From Saccopteryx bilineata (taxonomy: Eukaryota > Chordata > Mammalia > Chiroptera > Emballonuridae), in NCBI RefSeq assembly GCF_036850765.1, contig NC_089498.1, positions 68,922,305 through 68,986,304 of the forward strand: a stretch of DNA of 64,000 nucleotides, read 5' to 3'. Below, in pieces: positions 53,832 to 64,000 of the stretch. Each line of letters starts with the position of its first letter. The first letter of the stretch is position 1. The notes under the pieces are model-generated. The model had not been told where the DNA came from. It made no database searches and worked only from the letters and a program-made list of their open reading frames with translations. The position numbers were made by a program, and so were the translations under genes.

Positions 53832-54633
53832 GAAAGGGGAGGAGTGGAATTTGGTTTCCCGTAACACTCACAATGGATGGATAATTATAAACCTTTCCTG
53901 AAACTCTGCCTTCTTCCAGGTTAGTGCCCCACCCACCAGAACACACACACTTAAATGACACTAGTTTTACCTATTCACTCTAAGCACTCATTGCAGGCTT
54001 ACCTCCCTCCATCCTGAAGTTCATGTCTGACAAAGCTGTTCTTGGAGACTTATTCCTCAGTTCTTTTTCATTTTCACACTTAAAAAAAAATTCATTCTAA
54101 CCTCTCCTTTATCAGGTTTATTACCTCTATGGCAATCAGCAGTGTTTTCTCCCTTCCCTAAATATTTTGGGCATTTTATCTGTTTCATTTTGGTGGCTCT
54201 TAGCAGTTAGAAATGAAGAATCAAAAAGAGATATAGAGTAAAAACTTTTTAAAGGTGATGCCAAAATCCTATTTTTTTCTCTCCTATTGGGCTTAGCATA
54301 GTGAGCTGCTACAGCCTTAATACTTAACTCTTGAATTAATCTACTGCTATTCCAGAATATAATATATTCTCACATTATTACATATCAACTTATTCCCTAA
54401 AGTACATAGAAACAGAGAAAAATCATTCATATAAAATATTTTTGTTTCAAAAATTGATTTTTGGTTATTTTTTTATGTGTAACAGAATTAGACTTATGTT
54501 AATGGGTAAATTTGTTTTGATTTTATTTGCAGAATAAAGTGGGTAGAGCAGATGCCATACTACAGTTAGATTATCATGCACATTTAGACTGACACATTAT
54601 CATCAGTTCAAATGTCTATGTTAGCTGACATTC
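53832..54633. other. Unassigned DNA
   Basis: Some L2/MIR-like CT-rich text at 53895-54180 (CTCTGCCTTCTTCCAGGTTA, CACTCTAAGCACTCATTGCA). No gene recognised. Confidence 0.35.
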
Positions 54634-54645
54634 AAAAGATTTATT

Positions 54646-55013
54646 GGCCCTGGCCGGTTGGCTCAGTGGTAGAGCATTGGCCTGGCATGCAGGAGTCCCT
54701 GGTTTGATCCCCGGCCAGGGCACACAGGAGAAGCGCCCATCTACTCCACCCCTCCCCCCTCTCCTTCCTCTCTGTCTCTCTCTTCCCCACCCGCAGCCCA
54801 GGCTCCATTGGAGCAAAGATGGCCCGGGCGCTGGGGATGGCTCTATGGCCTCTGCCTCAGGCGCTAGAATGGCTCTGGTTGCAACAGAGCAATGCCCCAG
54901 AGGGGCAGAACATCGCCCCCTGGTGGGTATGCCAGGTGGATCCCGGTCAGGCGCATGCGGGAGTCTGTCTGACTGCCTCCCTGTTTCCAGCTTCGGAAAA
55001 GTGAAAAAAAAAA
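54646..55013 (+). mobile_element. tRNA-derived SINE, long type A
   Basis: Head GGCCCTGGCCGGTTGGCTCA, A box intact, B box changed (GGTTTGATCCC), AAAGATGGCCCGGGCGCTGG body and an A tail. The duplication AAAAGATTTATT lies at 54634-54645 and 55014-55025. The 131-codon plus frame is not a gene. Confidence 0.95.
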
Positions 55014-55025
55014 AAAAGATTTATT

Positions 55026-56010
55026 TACATTTTGAATGAACTTTTTGTATACATATGTGAATAATTTATCTAACACATAATTTGTACAGAATAAGATGAC
55101 AAATTTAAATTTTAAAGATTTACCTCTAGATTGTTTTTTGAGTGAATTTTCTTAGAAAATTCATTCCCATGGCACCAAAGATTATCATATTTGGTTGATG
55201 ACCTGAGCCCATCCAGAAAACAGAGTTGTCTTTTTATTTACTGCTATAATTTTATATTTTAAATAAGAGAAATTATATTATTATTTTAATGGTATTAGGA
55301 TTTAGCACAGTGCCTAACCCTTAATTATGCTCAAAAAAATATTTGTCGAACTAAATTTAAAAATTAAGATAATCATTTTAGTATCATGGTATAAACCTTA
55401 CATAAAACACATGACTCTAGGAAGCCCATCTTAATGTAAGATGGGTTTATTTAATAAAGTCTTCATTTTCTATGAGTTTGTATTTCAAGCTTGTGAACAG
55501 ATAGTGAACTTCTGTTGCTCACTTCAGTCTGTTGTATGAATGAAGTCAGGTTTTTGTTATGGTAAAAATAATGAAGTGGGGTCCATACTCCACATGGATT
55601 TATATTTATAACAAAGCTAAAATTGAACCCTTTAGGGTTCATTTGGACAATTTGGAATTTGAATATCTCCCTACATGATAATGTTTATAGGTTGAACTAT
55701 GTAACCAAAAACTATTCCTTTCCAACGCTGATAACTCATTCAATGGGATGAAATTTTATAAGCATTATGGTTCTAGTAAATTTAACATAGTGTCTAGTTA
55801 ATTTGTCTTGAATGGCAGGCAAGCACAGTATCATTATGTCTATGAACACAACGCTTTCTGAGCAGTCAAATCACATGCATTAAACCATTTAGAGATATAA
55901 ATACTTTCTAGTGGTACCAGTCTTATAAGATATCCTTCAGAAGAACCTTCAGAAAATCATATTTGACCTTGAAGAATTGATAATCTAAAATACATATTAT
56001 TGGAATTTTT
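55026..56010. other. Unassigned AT-rich DNA with an L2 tip and a hairpin
   Basis: GGATTTAGCACAGTGCCTAA to AAATATTTGTCGAACTAAAT (55300-55365) is an L2 3' tip on the plus strand. A perfect hairpin at 55425-55445 is listed separately. Nothing else recognised. Confidence 0.45.
55425..55445. repeat. Perfect 9-bp hairpin with 3-nt loop
   Basis: CCCATCTTA (55425-55433), ATG, TAAGATGGG (55437-55445). No T-run follows. Confidence 0.85.
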
Positions 56011-56027
56011 ACATGAACAGCACTTTA

Positions 56028-56416
56028 TTTTTTTACCAACTTACTTTTTTTTTTGAGAGAGAGAGACAGACAGACAGACAGGAAGGGAGATGAGAAACAT
56101 CAACTTGTAGTTGCAGCACTTTAGTTGTTCATTGATTGCTTCTCATACATGCCTTGACTGGGGGCCTCCAGCCAATTCAGTGATCTCTTACTCAGCCAAT
56201 GATTGTGGGGTCAAGCCAGTGATCTTGGGCTTAAAGCCAGAGACCTTTGGGCTCAAGCCAGTTACCATGGGATAATATTGATGATTCTACACTCAAGTCA
56301 GAGACCCTGCACTCAAGCTGGTGAGTCTGAGCTCTAGCTGGCAACCTTGGGGTTTCGAACCTGGGACCTCAGTGTCTCAGGTTGATGTTCTATCTACTGT
56401 GCCACCACCAGTCAGG
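56028..56416 (-). mobile_element. tRNA-derived SINE, type B, long middle
   Basis: GAGAGACAGACAGACAGACA, TTAGTTGTTCATTGATTGCT, repeated GGCTCAAGCCAG units, then the head complement TCTATCTACTGTGCCACCAC. The 17-bp duplication ACATGAACAGCACTTTA (56011-56027) / ACATGAATAGCACTTTA (56417-56433) has one mismatch. Confidence 0.93.
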
Positions 56417-56701
56417 ACATGAATAGCACTTTAGAGTTTTCCCAACTATTTCAAACAATCAATAAATTTAAGATGCCATTAGGCCAAGCTTTCTAAACTT
56501 TTGTCTTTTAAATTGACATAATTTGAGGGAAGTCATTGGTTTCTAAATTTTCTATACATTGCTCATCAAGACATAGAAATATCTGTGCCACTGTCCAGAA
56601 AGTAGTTTGCTCTTCCTAGATAATACTTCCTAAAAAAGAAATGGACTTTTGACCAGTTTCAATAGGCTATCTAAGGAAATGATATTAACATAAAAACCTG
56701 G

Positions 56702-57024
56702 GCCTGTGGAGGCAGTGGTGCAGTGGATAGAGCATCGGACTGGGACACAAAGGACCCAGGTTCAAAACCCAAGGTCCCTGGCTTGAGTGCGGGCTCATCA
56801 GCTTGAGCGTGGGATCATAGACATGACCCCATGGTCACTGGCTTGAGCAAGGGGTCCCTCGCTCTGCTGTAGCCCCCTGGTCAAGGCACAGATGAGAATG
56901 CAATAAAAGAACAACTGAGGAGCATCAACAAAGGTTCTCATCTCTCTCCTTTCCTGCCTGTCTGTCCCTGTTTATCCCTCTCTCTGTCTCTGTCAGAAAA
57001 AAAAAAAAAACAAATTAAAAAATA
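56702..57024 (+). mobile_element. tRNA-derived SINE, type B
   Basis: GCAGTGGTGCAGTGGATAGA, ACCCAGGTTCAAAACCCAAG, GCTTGAGCAAGGGGTCCCTC, CTGTCAGAAAAAAAAAAAAA. The duplication AAAAACCTGG lies at 56692-56701 and 57025-57034. It differs from the more usual head (CCTGTGGAGG in place of CCTGACCAGG). Confidence 0.9.
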
Positions 57025-57034
57025 AAAAACCTGG

Positions 57035-57464
57035 TAACAGTCATTTTCGTGTCAATTTCCATTTATTTTGATTTTTAAAATATTTTAAAAGCACTTACTT
57101 GAACACTTTTGAATACCACTATCATTTAAACATTTCATAGGCTCAGTAAAAATGAAATGCTTTTTTCGCCAATAGTAACAGTTATCCAAACTCTGTGCTT
57201 TTTAAACTTAAACAGTATTTTCTGTAGGATATCTTCTAGTTCTTTCTGCATATAATCCTAGGATGCTTTCTAATACTTTTATGTCATCAGTTCTGATTAA
57301 TTTATACCAAAGACCATCTCCTCATTCTAAAAACCAAGGCCATTTATTTACTATTTCTCTTGGCTATTAGCCCTCATTCTTACTGTCTCAGTGTCACTTA
57401 CATATTCTTCTGTAATTGTATATTTTCAGTCATTGATCTGATCCACTCACTGCCTTTCAATATA
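57035..57464. other. Unassigned DNA
   Basis: No gene recognised. CT-rich text at 57330-57430 may belong to the L2 that follows. Confidence 0.35.
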
Positions 57465-57670
57465 ATCTAAATGCTGTGGATACCAAGGTTCTACCACTAT
57501 TCTTGACTCTTCTTATAAGATCAGAATTGATTGCATTCTCTCTTGCAACTCTGGTGCCTCACTTCATCTCAAACATAACATAGGCAAAACTGAACTCTGC
57601 AACTCTACCTGCAGTCACCCCCTCCGAGTCCCACCAGTGCCCACCCACCCCAGCCTCACTGAAAATATTG
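57465..57670 (+). repeat. L2 LINE relic, ORF2 part
   Basis: GCTGTGGATACCAAGGTTCT, CTCTTGCAACTCTGGTGCCT and CATAGGCAAAACTGAACTCT correspond to the L2 stretch after the YADD motif (GACTCCCAAATTTATATCTC to CATGTCCAAAACTGAACTCC). Diverged. Confidence 0.5.
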
Positions 57671-57849
57671 TGGCCAGACTGACCTTTTTATGGTAACCAG
57701 AAGACCGTGGTTATTTCTCAATCTTTTCCCTGCTATTAACCATTCTTAGGCAACATATTTTTTGTATCTCCTTATCTACTTCAACACTTAGTATATGAAG
57801 GTCCTCTGCTTTACCAGATGTTTCCAAAGAACTAATATCAATTACATCG

Positions 57850-58445
57850 CAACCAGCAGCATATAGAAGTTTCCATTTCTGTACACCTAAACATTTGGTA
57901 TTGTCATGCTTTAAGTTTTAACATCTACTGGCTGTGAGATATAACCTCCTTATTGATTTAATCTTTATTTTGCTAATTGCAGGTGAAACTGAGCATCTTA
58001 TCACACATTTATTTATCCTTTGGCTTTTCTTTTCTGTGATTAGCTTGGTTATGTCATTTACCTGTATTACATTAGATTTATGCTTTCCTCTTCTTTTTCA
58101 TTTTTACTTTCTAGGAATTCATAATACCACCTGGATACAAATCCTTTGTCAGTTCTATGTGTTACAGGTATCTTCTTGCACTTTGCTTTTCAGCTTTGTT
58201 TATGGCAATCCTTCATTATACAGAAATTTAAATGTAATGTTCAGTTTATTAAAAATTTCATTTAACATTTCATGACTTGTTTGATAAATTCTTTTTATCC
58301 CATAGTTACAGAAATATTTTCTCCAGTTTTCTTACCACAGTTAAAATATGTAAGTCTTTCTATGCTCCGTAACATGATGAGTTTCCTCTCACTGCACCAT
58401 TATCATGCCGTTTCAGGTTATTTTCGCTTTAAACAAGCATTTACA
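57850..58445 (-). repeat. Old L1M ORF2 relic, antisense
   Basis: GCAACCAGCAGCATATAGAA, AACATTTGGTATTGTCATGC, ATTTATTTATCCTTTGGCTT, ACCTGGATACAAATCCTTTG, TGTGTTACAGGTATCTTCTT and CTTGCACTTTGCTTTTCAGC are antisense L1M ORF2 text in order. The 113-codon frame at 57934-58275 is a by-product. Confidence 0.8.
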
Positions 58446-58452
58446 TTGGTGT

Positions 58453-58913
58453 TTTAGTTGCCTATTGCAGTAAAACAAACTGCCCCAAAATTTGCGGATA
58501 TTTTTAAAAAATCATCATTTTTCATGATTTTGTGGTAAACCCCAAATTCTGCTTCCTATTGTATTGCTTGGCCACTGGGACAACAATGAGCTCTTCACAT
58601 AGCTGACATTTGGTACTGGCTGCCAGGTGGCAGCTCAGCTGGGATTGTCAACCAGAAGCCTTTATTTTCTTTCCCATGGGTCTCTCCACGTGACTATCTG
58701 GGCTTTGGATGGGGTTCAATGAGAAATGTTCCAAGTTTCAGAAGTCTTAAGGCCTAGACTCAGAAATATTCAAAGTTATTTTTATTACTTCATCAGTTTC
58801 AAAAAATAAATTCTGCCTCTTGATGAGGGGAGTGGCACAAATGTCACATTGCCAATAAAACACCTAGGAAGAGAGATGGTGTTGTGACCATCTTTCTGAA
58901 TATAGTCTACCAT
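58453..58913 (-). repeat. MaLR LTR relic (MLT1 type), antisense
   Basis: TAGTTGCCTATTGCAGTAAA, CAAACTGCCCCAAAATTTGC, CTGCCAGGTGGCAGCTCAGC, GGGTCTCTCCACGTGACTAT and AAATTCTGCCTCTTGATGAG resemble the reverse complement of an old MLT1 LTR. It lies between two pieces of antisense L1M, consistent with insertion into that L1. Confidence 0.65.
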
Positions 58914-59375
58914 GTTCTAGCATGGCAACCTTACCTTTTTCTTAGGCTTCTGAAACATAATTTTGGTATTTTTATGTCTTCCATTTATGAATCTATGAAT
59001 TTTGGGGTAAATTTGTCAAGTTCCATCAGAAAAAAAATACTTTAAATGGGATTTTGGGTGAAGTTTCAAATACTATTGATTCAGCAAATGTTTGTCAAGT
59101 GCCTACTATGTTCCAGGCATTGTTCTAGTGCTACTGATACATAATTGAACACAATGAACAAACTGCCTTCTCCAATCAAGCTTATAATTCAGAAAATTTG
59201 AAAATCAACATATTTATTAACTTTAGTCTTCTAATCAATGCACATCTCTTATATCTCCAATTTAGTTAGGTTTTTATTTATGTCCTTCACTGAAGGTTCA
59301 TAATTTTTTCTTACAAATTTTTATCTCTTTTATGTGATTTTTCTCAAGAAACTTATTGGCTTGTTTTTTTCTGCT
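58914..59375 (-). repeat. Old L1M ORF2 relic, antisense, containing an L2/MIR tip
   Basis: TGAATCTATGAATTTTGGGG, TTTGTCAAGTTCCATCAGAA and GGGATTTTGGGTGAAGTTTC are antisense L1 ORF2 text. At about 59080-59190 it is broken by CAAATGTTTGTCAAGTGCCT and CAGGCATTGTTCTAGTGCTA (antisense L2 tip). The L1 resumes with TTATTTATGTCCTTCACTGA. Confidence 0.6.
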
Positions 59376-59505
59376 ATTTGAGACCAAGCTCTTCAAGGGC
59401 AAAGTTTTAACTGCTTTGTATATTTTCATAGCTTTTCATAACTTTTCATAACATATCATGCAGGACAGTGTAATTTGAATGGATAACAGATTGAATGAAT
59501 AAACG
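59376..59505 (+). repeat. L2 LINE 3' tip
   Basis: GACCAAGCTCTTCAAGGGCA, AACTGCTTTGTATATTTTCA and GATTGAATGAATAAACG match the L2 end (GAGCTCCTTGAGGGCAGGGA to TGAATGAATGA). Confidence 0.7.
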
Positions 59506-60395
59506 TACACTGAGATGAAGTTCACTTTTCCATTTGTAAATCTGAACCATCCAAGTCCATCTGTCTGTCTGAACTAAGTAAGCTAAGCCCCTACAAAGGG
59601 GCAACAACCATGTAGCAAGTGGATTGCTTCCATCATACAGTTATGGACTCACCTAAATGGGTAAAGGCCATAATTAATACAAAGGCACTATATACCCAGT
59701 CATTTCAAATGTTAAAGAAAAGAAAGAAAATTACTTTTAACCTTAATTTAAACATTTAAAGCAGATTTAAAAATGGGTTTGGCCTTAGCTTATCACTCTT
59801 TTAACTAATAACTGAAACTTCTAAATTGGTTACAGTGTGGAACAAATTAGCTCACTTTATAAATGGAATTAAGCTCAGTGTGAATCTATTTAAAAACAGA
59901 AATCCACGAACATTCTATTTTCAGATCCTCAATTATCAAATATCCACAGTTCTTCATTTTAGAAGATTGTTGAACTTCTAAAAGTATAAAAAAAGCAACT
60001 AGAGTAACATTGCAACATCAAATGACACAAAAATAATAGTAAATTCTAAAGAGACTTGAGATTTATATTTCAATTCTGCATCCTCAAGATGGGTAAGTTC
60101 TGATACACTGTGTCACCAGCGATCAAAATTGCGGTCAAAATCAATACTAGGCCATCAAACAGAACTTCCAAACATTTCAAAGTCTGATATATAGAAGAGG
60201 AAAATCCTAATGACAATGTTATTATTCTCAATAGTATTTATAGTTACAACCACAGCCCTTCATACATCTGAGAATTATTGTGAGATTTTATAAAACACTA
60301 GTCATTGGAGAAGCCCCAGATATTGAATTAGTTATTTGAAATCTGCAAATATTACAATATGAAATGTAAAGCTACAAAACCAGAATGGAAAGAAG
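59506..60395. other. Unassigned AT-rich DNA
   Basis: No gene or repeat recognised. Confidence 0.4.
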
Positions 60396-60399
60396 GGGA

Positions 60400-61345
60400 A
60401 ACATAAGCTCAGCTAACACTATAACACACTACCATGATGAAAACCTCCATGTAGTCTCTTTTCTAGACACTCCTGTGCTTGTTATTCCTTACAGTTCTCT
60501 TCTTCTTGATGCAAACACAGCTCATAGCCCCTAATTCTAAACTAGAGTCTGAGATCTGTCACCTGAGCAACAGATCCATGTTTCTTACTCGCCCCAAGTA
60601 TCACTGCTTGCATGGCACAAAACCCTGCAAACTCAGCAATCACTAATTGAACTGATGATTCCCACTGCCACCCACCTGCTCCTTTTTTTGAATTTCCTAT
60701 CTCAATGAATAGCACTACCATCCACCCAGTCCTCTGCCAGAACAGTGGCTGTCATCACAAATCTCTTTCTCTCCTTTATTTCATATACCTAATAGGTTAT
60801 CAAGACCTGTGGGTTACACAGGATCTCATTCTTTAATGATACATTGGCCAGTTTTCTCTTCTTCATACCCACTGCTATAGTCCTGGTTCAAATTTTCATT
60901 ATCACCTACATAGACCATGGTCACAGTCATCAAACTGGACACTCTGCTTCTAGATGTATCCTCTTCAATTCATTTTCCACACAGCCATCAAATGATCTCT
61001 TTAAAATGCACAGAAGATCAAATTAGCCCAACTGTTTAATACCTTTCTAAGGTTATCAATGTTCTTGCAGGATAAAGTTCAAATACTCAGCATGACTTGC
61101 AGGGTCTCCATGACCTGGCTTTGGCCTATATCCTTGGCTTTCTCCTTAAGTCCTGGTTTCCTCCTGAATCTACTATCTTTCCACGCCAGACTTCCTAGAC
61201 TCACTAATTCATAGCTTAGCTCACACTCTCCTGTTTGGAAGATCCTTTTCCCCCACGTTGAAACTAATAAACTCCTAGATATTTTCACGATCCAGTGCAA
61301 GCATCACTGCTTCTACAAACCTTCCTGAAATATATAAGTGGGATT
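60400..61345 (+). repeat. L2 LINE relic, about 0.9 kb of ORF2 and 3' end
   Basis: In order: GGTTATCAAGACCTGTGGGT, ACCCACTGCTATAGTCCTGG, CACACAGCCATCAAATGATC, TTTAAAATGCACAGAAGATC, TGCAGGATAAAGTTCAAATA, GACTTGCAGGGTCTCCATGA and CCTGGCTTTGGCCTATATCC, all well-known L2 text. No intact reading frame. Boundaries of the 5' side are uncertain. Confidence 0.8.
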
Positions 61346-61403
61346 ATACATTCCCAGTTTTTGTGCCACAAATATAATATGAACTAATATTTATGGGGTT
61401 CTT

Positions 61404-61770
61404 TTTTATTATTAATAAATAAATTTTATTAATTTTAGTGGGGTGACATCAATAAATCAGGGTACATATATTCAAAGAAAATATGTCCAGGTTATCTTGT
61501 CATTCAATTCTGTTGCATACACATCACCCAAAGTCAGATTGTTCTCCGTCACCTTCTATCTAGTTTTCTTTGTGTCCCTCCCCCTCCCCCTCCCCCTCTC
61601 TCTCCTTCCCTCCTCCCGCCCCCCCCCCCCCCCCCGTAACCACCACACTTCTGTCCATGTCTCTTAGTCTCATTTTTATGTCCCACCAATGTATAGAATT
61701 CTGCAGTTCTTGTTTTTTTTTCTGATTCACTTATTTCATTCTGTATAATGTTATCAAGATCCCACCATGT
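61404..61770 (-). mobile_element. Young L1 3' end, antisense, with a 14-bp target duplication
   Basis: T-rich tail complement TTATTATTAATAAATAAATT, GTGGGGTGACATCAATAAAT, a C-rich 3' untranslated tract (61576-61635), then GTTATCAAGATCCCACCATG at the truncated 5' end. The perfect duplication TTTATGGGGTTCTT lies at 61390-61403 and 61771-61784. The host site is an antisense MIR (CTAATATTTATGGGGTTCTT before; TACCATGTACTAGACATTGT after). The 74-codon frame is not a gene. Confidence 0.93.
61576..61635 (-). repeat. G-quadruplex-type tract in the L1 3' untranslated region
   Basis: The plus strand reads CCCTCCCCCTCCCCCTCCCCC (61576-61596 allowing for the first base) and ends with 17 consecutive C (61619-61635). 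The minus strand, which is the sense strand of this L1, therefore has four G runs with single-base loops. Confidence 0.9.
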
Positions 61771-61784
61771 TTTATGGGGTTCTT

Positions 61785-61845
61785 ACCATGTACTAGACAT
61801 TGTGTTCAATGGTTTATTAAATAATTTCATTATTGCACCCTACAT
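61785..61845 (-). repeat. MIR relic, antisense, right of the L1 insertion
   Basis: ACCATGTACTAGACATTGTG, TTCAATGGTTTATTAAATAA and TTTCATTATTGCACCCTAC match the antisense MIR 3' half. The left piece is at about 61380-61403. Confidence 0.65.
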
Positions 61846-63390
61846 ATAAACTTATAACTCCTTTCACATTAACTTACTACTACATCCTACAATTATACTT
61901 ATAAATGAATTGGGGTGCTTTATTTAACTTACTTATTTAGTTTTTGTATTTTCTTCTACTAGTGTGAAAACTACTTAGGGCTGAACTATGTTTTATCTTA
62001 TTATTTGTTACCTAAAATCTTTCCATTGCCCAATGAGCTCTGTTGATAAATAAAATTTAGTGGCTACAAGGAGCCTTATATAATATGTATTGCTTCAGTG
62101 ACCTTCTACCTACTTAGAGGTTCTCCTAATACAACTAGAGATGTTATGAGAAATATATTTTTAATTTTAAATACATCCTGGATCAAAGCAATTATCTACC
62201 TAACTTATTAGTTGTACAACCAAGGAAAAAGAGTAAGGCTGTCATTCATGACACCAATATGGAAGATAAGCTAATTTAATAATGCATGCATTTATCCAAG
62301 TTAATTACAGCCTATCCAGATTTTCTGCTTGCTCAACTCACTGGAAGAACATTTTTTTCTAAGGGCACATTTAAAAACACTGTCTAAAGTAGCATTTGAA
62401 AATTTTATTCTACAATATTTTTAAACAATTATTCTAAACAATTATGTTTTAGCTAACACTTCAGTAACATTCTACCAGTTGAAAGCCTGTGAATCACCTT
62501 TGTGAGTGTTATTGGTTTCTGACATTAAATCAAAATATTTAATATTATGGATTAAATGAAAAAGACAATAAAGAATAAGCCAGTCATGTAGCTGTCTAAC
62601 AGCAGGAGAATTTATAGATCTGTTGATATTAATACAAACAGACCCACAACATCCCAAAACATTTAGATGTAATGGCAAGAATAAGAAAAGGTGATTTGCA
62701 TATCAAACAGCCTCTTCATTCTTGCTTAATATAGTAATGCTTGGAAAAACAACGCTTTGTCTTATTTCAGTATTTTAGGGGTCTTCATTTACCATGGTTG
62801 TGACAACAAGGGTAATATACCCTGTGCTATTCATAAGATGAGGTCATATAAAACAAATATAACAGAAATAATTTAAGCAGGAGGCACTCATATATTGCCA
62901 AATAACTATAAATATTTTCTTGTTTGTTAAAATTTATTTACCTTTATTAAATTGTTTCAACTAGATTTGATTTTAAAATTAACAACTTAACCATGATATA
63001 TCTCCTCAGCAACTAATAAAACAAAATAGAAATTTCTGAAGTATGTATAGAATATTTTAAACCAATTTTTGTCTTTTCATAATGCTTCTACATAGCCTTT
63101 AGATGCATTCCATTTAAATTAATATATCTCTTCATGTTTATAGAATTAAGCAATTTTCCTGTACATAGTTTTCACTAAAGTCAGGGTTCTGGATGTTCTT
63201 TCCTCTTATTAAAAAACTATCCCCCTACTTGTATCATGCTTGCTTTGGCAGGCTATCATCTGAATAATCATACATACCACATTATTATAATAATCTGTAA
63301 GTGGACACCTGCTGTCCCAAGCAGGAACAGGCTTCCAAACTGCTGCTATTTCCTATTCTCTTCTTAGTGGCTCAACCATGTACTCAATCA
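61846..63390. other. Unassigned AT-rich DNA
   Basis: No gene or clear repeat recognised. The minus frame at 62472-62678 has no domain. Confidence 0.4.
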
Positions 63391-63394
63391 CCCG

Positions 63395-63840
63395 AGCCAG
63401 ATTCCCACAGTCATATATTCCATTATAACCCTACACCCATAATTGGTCATTAGGGCCTATTGATTCTTCCTCATGAATATATTACAAATCTACTGTTTCT
63501 CCTCGAGTTCACAACTATTGCTGAGTCATTTATCACTTGGATTATTGCAGTGAATTATAATTGGCCTCCCTGCTCCTTAGCTTCAGCTTCATAACCTCAT
63601 CCCAGTTCATTTGTCTATGACAATTATAATTTTATTTCTAAATGAAATAGATAAAACCATCCTCCTATATAAATCTTTCAATACTGATAATAATCCTTAG
63701 AATTAAAGCCAAATTCCTGAATATGGCATGTCAGCATAGCCTTTAGATATCTATCAGCCATGTTTCATCACATCCCATATATTCCTACGCTGCAATTCTC
63801 TTACAATAGGCAGAGATAAGTGTCTCCTTACTCTATATTC
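63395..63840 (+). repeat. L2 LINE relic, ORF2 part
   Basis: AATTGGTCATTAGGGCCTAT, TTGGATTATTGCAGTGAATT, ATTGGCCTCCCTGCTCCTTA, AATCCTTAGAATTAAAGCCA and TGGCATGTCAGCATAGCC match L2 in order (CCTGGACTACTGCAA, CTGGTCTCCCTGCCTCC, CTCAGGATAAAGTCCAA). Strongly diverged. Confidence 0.65.
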
Positions 63841-64000
63841 AGTGAGGATTTTGTAAACGCTTATTTTTGTACTAGTTTCAAGGAAAAGATTGGAAACTCA
63901 AAACAGAAGACAAAACAGTGTTTCTTAAAGCATAGAGTAGTGTGAAGAACACAAAATTAAATGGTAGAAATAAACCAAAATACCTCAATATGAAAATAAA
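63841..64000. other. Unassigned DNA at window end
   Basis: No feature recognised. Confidence 0.4.

Noticed and set aside
57934..58275. 113-codon plus-strand frame that looks like a membrane protein
   Set aside because: It is antisense to an old L1 ORF2; hydrophobic because of T-rich text.

Overview
This 64 kb window reads as nuclear DNA of a placental mammal, most likely a bat. The evidence is the repeat content: ancient mammal-wide MIR, L2, L1M and MaLR (MLT1-type) repeats, overlaid by about 18 tRNA-derived SINEs with GCCCTGGCCAGTTGGCTCAG and CCTGACCAGGTGGTGGCGCAG heads. These resemble from memory the Ves/Rhin-type SINEs of bats; the mix looks closer to horseshoe/leaf-nosed bats than to vespertilionids, but that is recall, not a search. 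Young hAT and mariner-type DNA transposons, unusual in most mammals but typical of bats, agree. The sequence is AT-rich.

I find no convincing protein-coding exon, no structural RNA gene and no CpG island. The window is best described as intergenic or deep intronic. Nearly all of the longer open frames fall inside the GC-rich SINE bodies, where several homologous copies are open on both strands because they lack stop codons, not because they are genes. The one protein signal with recognisable homology is a 104-codon remnant of a hAT transposase C-terminus inside its own transposon (52.8-53.8 kb).

Layout. 1-8.6 kb: mostly unassigned AT-rich DNA with one SINE, MIR/L2 fragments and a possible conserved non-coding block near 6.0-6.7 kb. 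8.6-15.2 kb: dense mosaic of old antisense L1, six SINEs and two same-family hAT elements with perfect 8-bp target duplications. 15-24 kb: largely unique, with MIRs, one MaLR LTR, one SINE and a candidate regulatory stretch near 18.9-19.6 kb. 24.3-27.3 kb: a long L2 relic (still showing a YADD-like reverse transcriptase motif) interrupted by a GT/GC tract and a SINE, then a third hAT element. 27-34 kb: AT-rich with two truncated L1 3' ends. 34-42 kb: SINE-rich, with an old L1 split by a SINE and a 128-bp mariner-type element. 42-52 kb: microsatellite, hairpin, two adjacent old SINEs, and L2 relics. 52.8-53.8 kb: the hAT with the transposase relic. 54-59.5 kb: three SINEs and an L2/L1/MLT1/L1 mosaic. 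60-64 kb: L2 relics plus a young L1 3' end with a 14-bp target duplication and a G-quadruplex-type tract.

Nothing here looks like a new multi-gene system. The items of most interest are the DNA transposons with readable target duplications and the transposase relic. Family names are from memory; boundaries of young elements come from target site duplications read directly, while those of ancient repeats are approximate.
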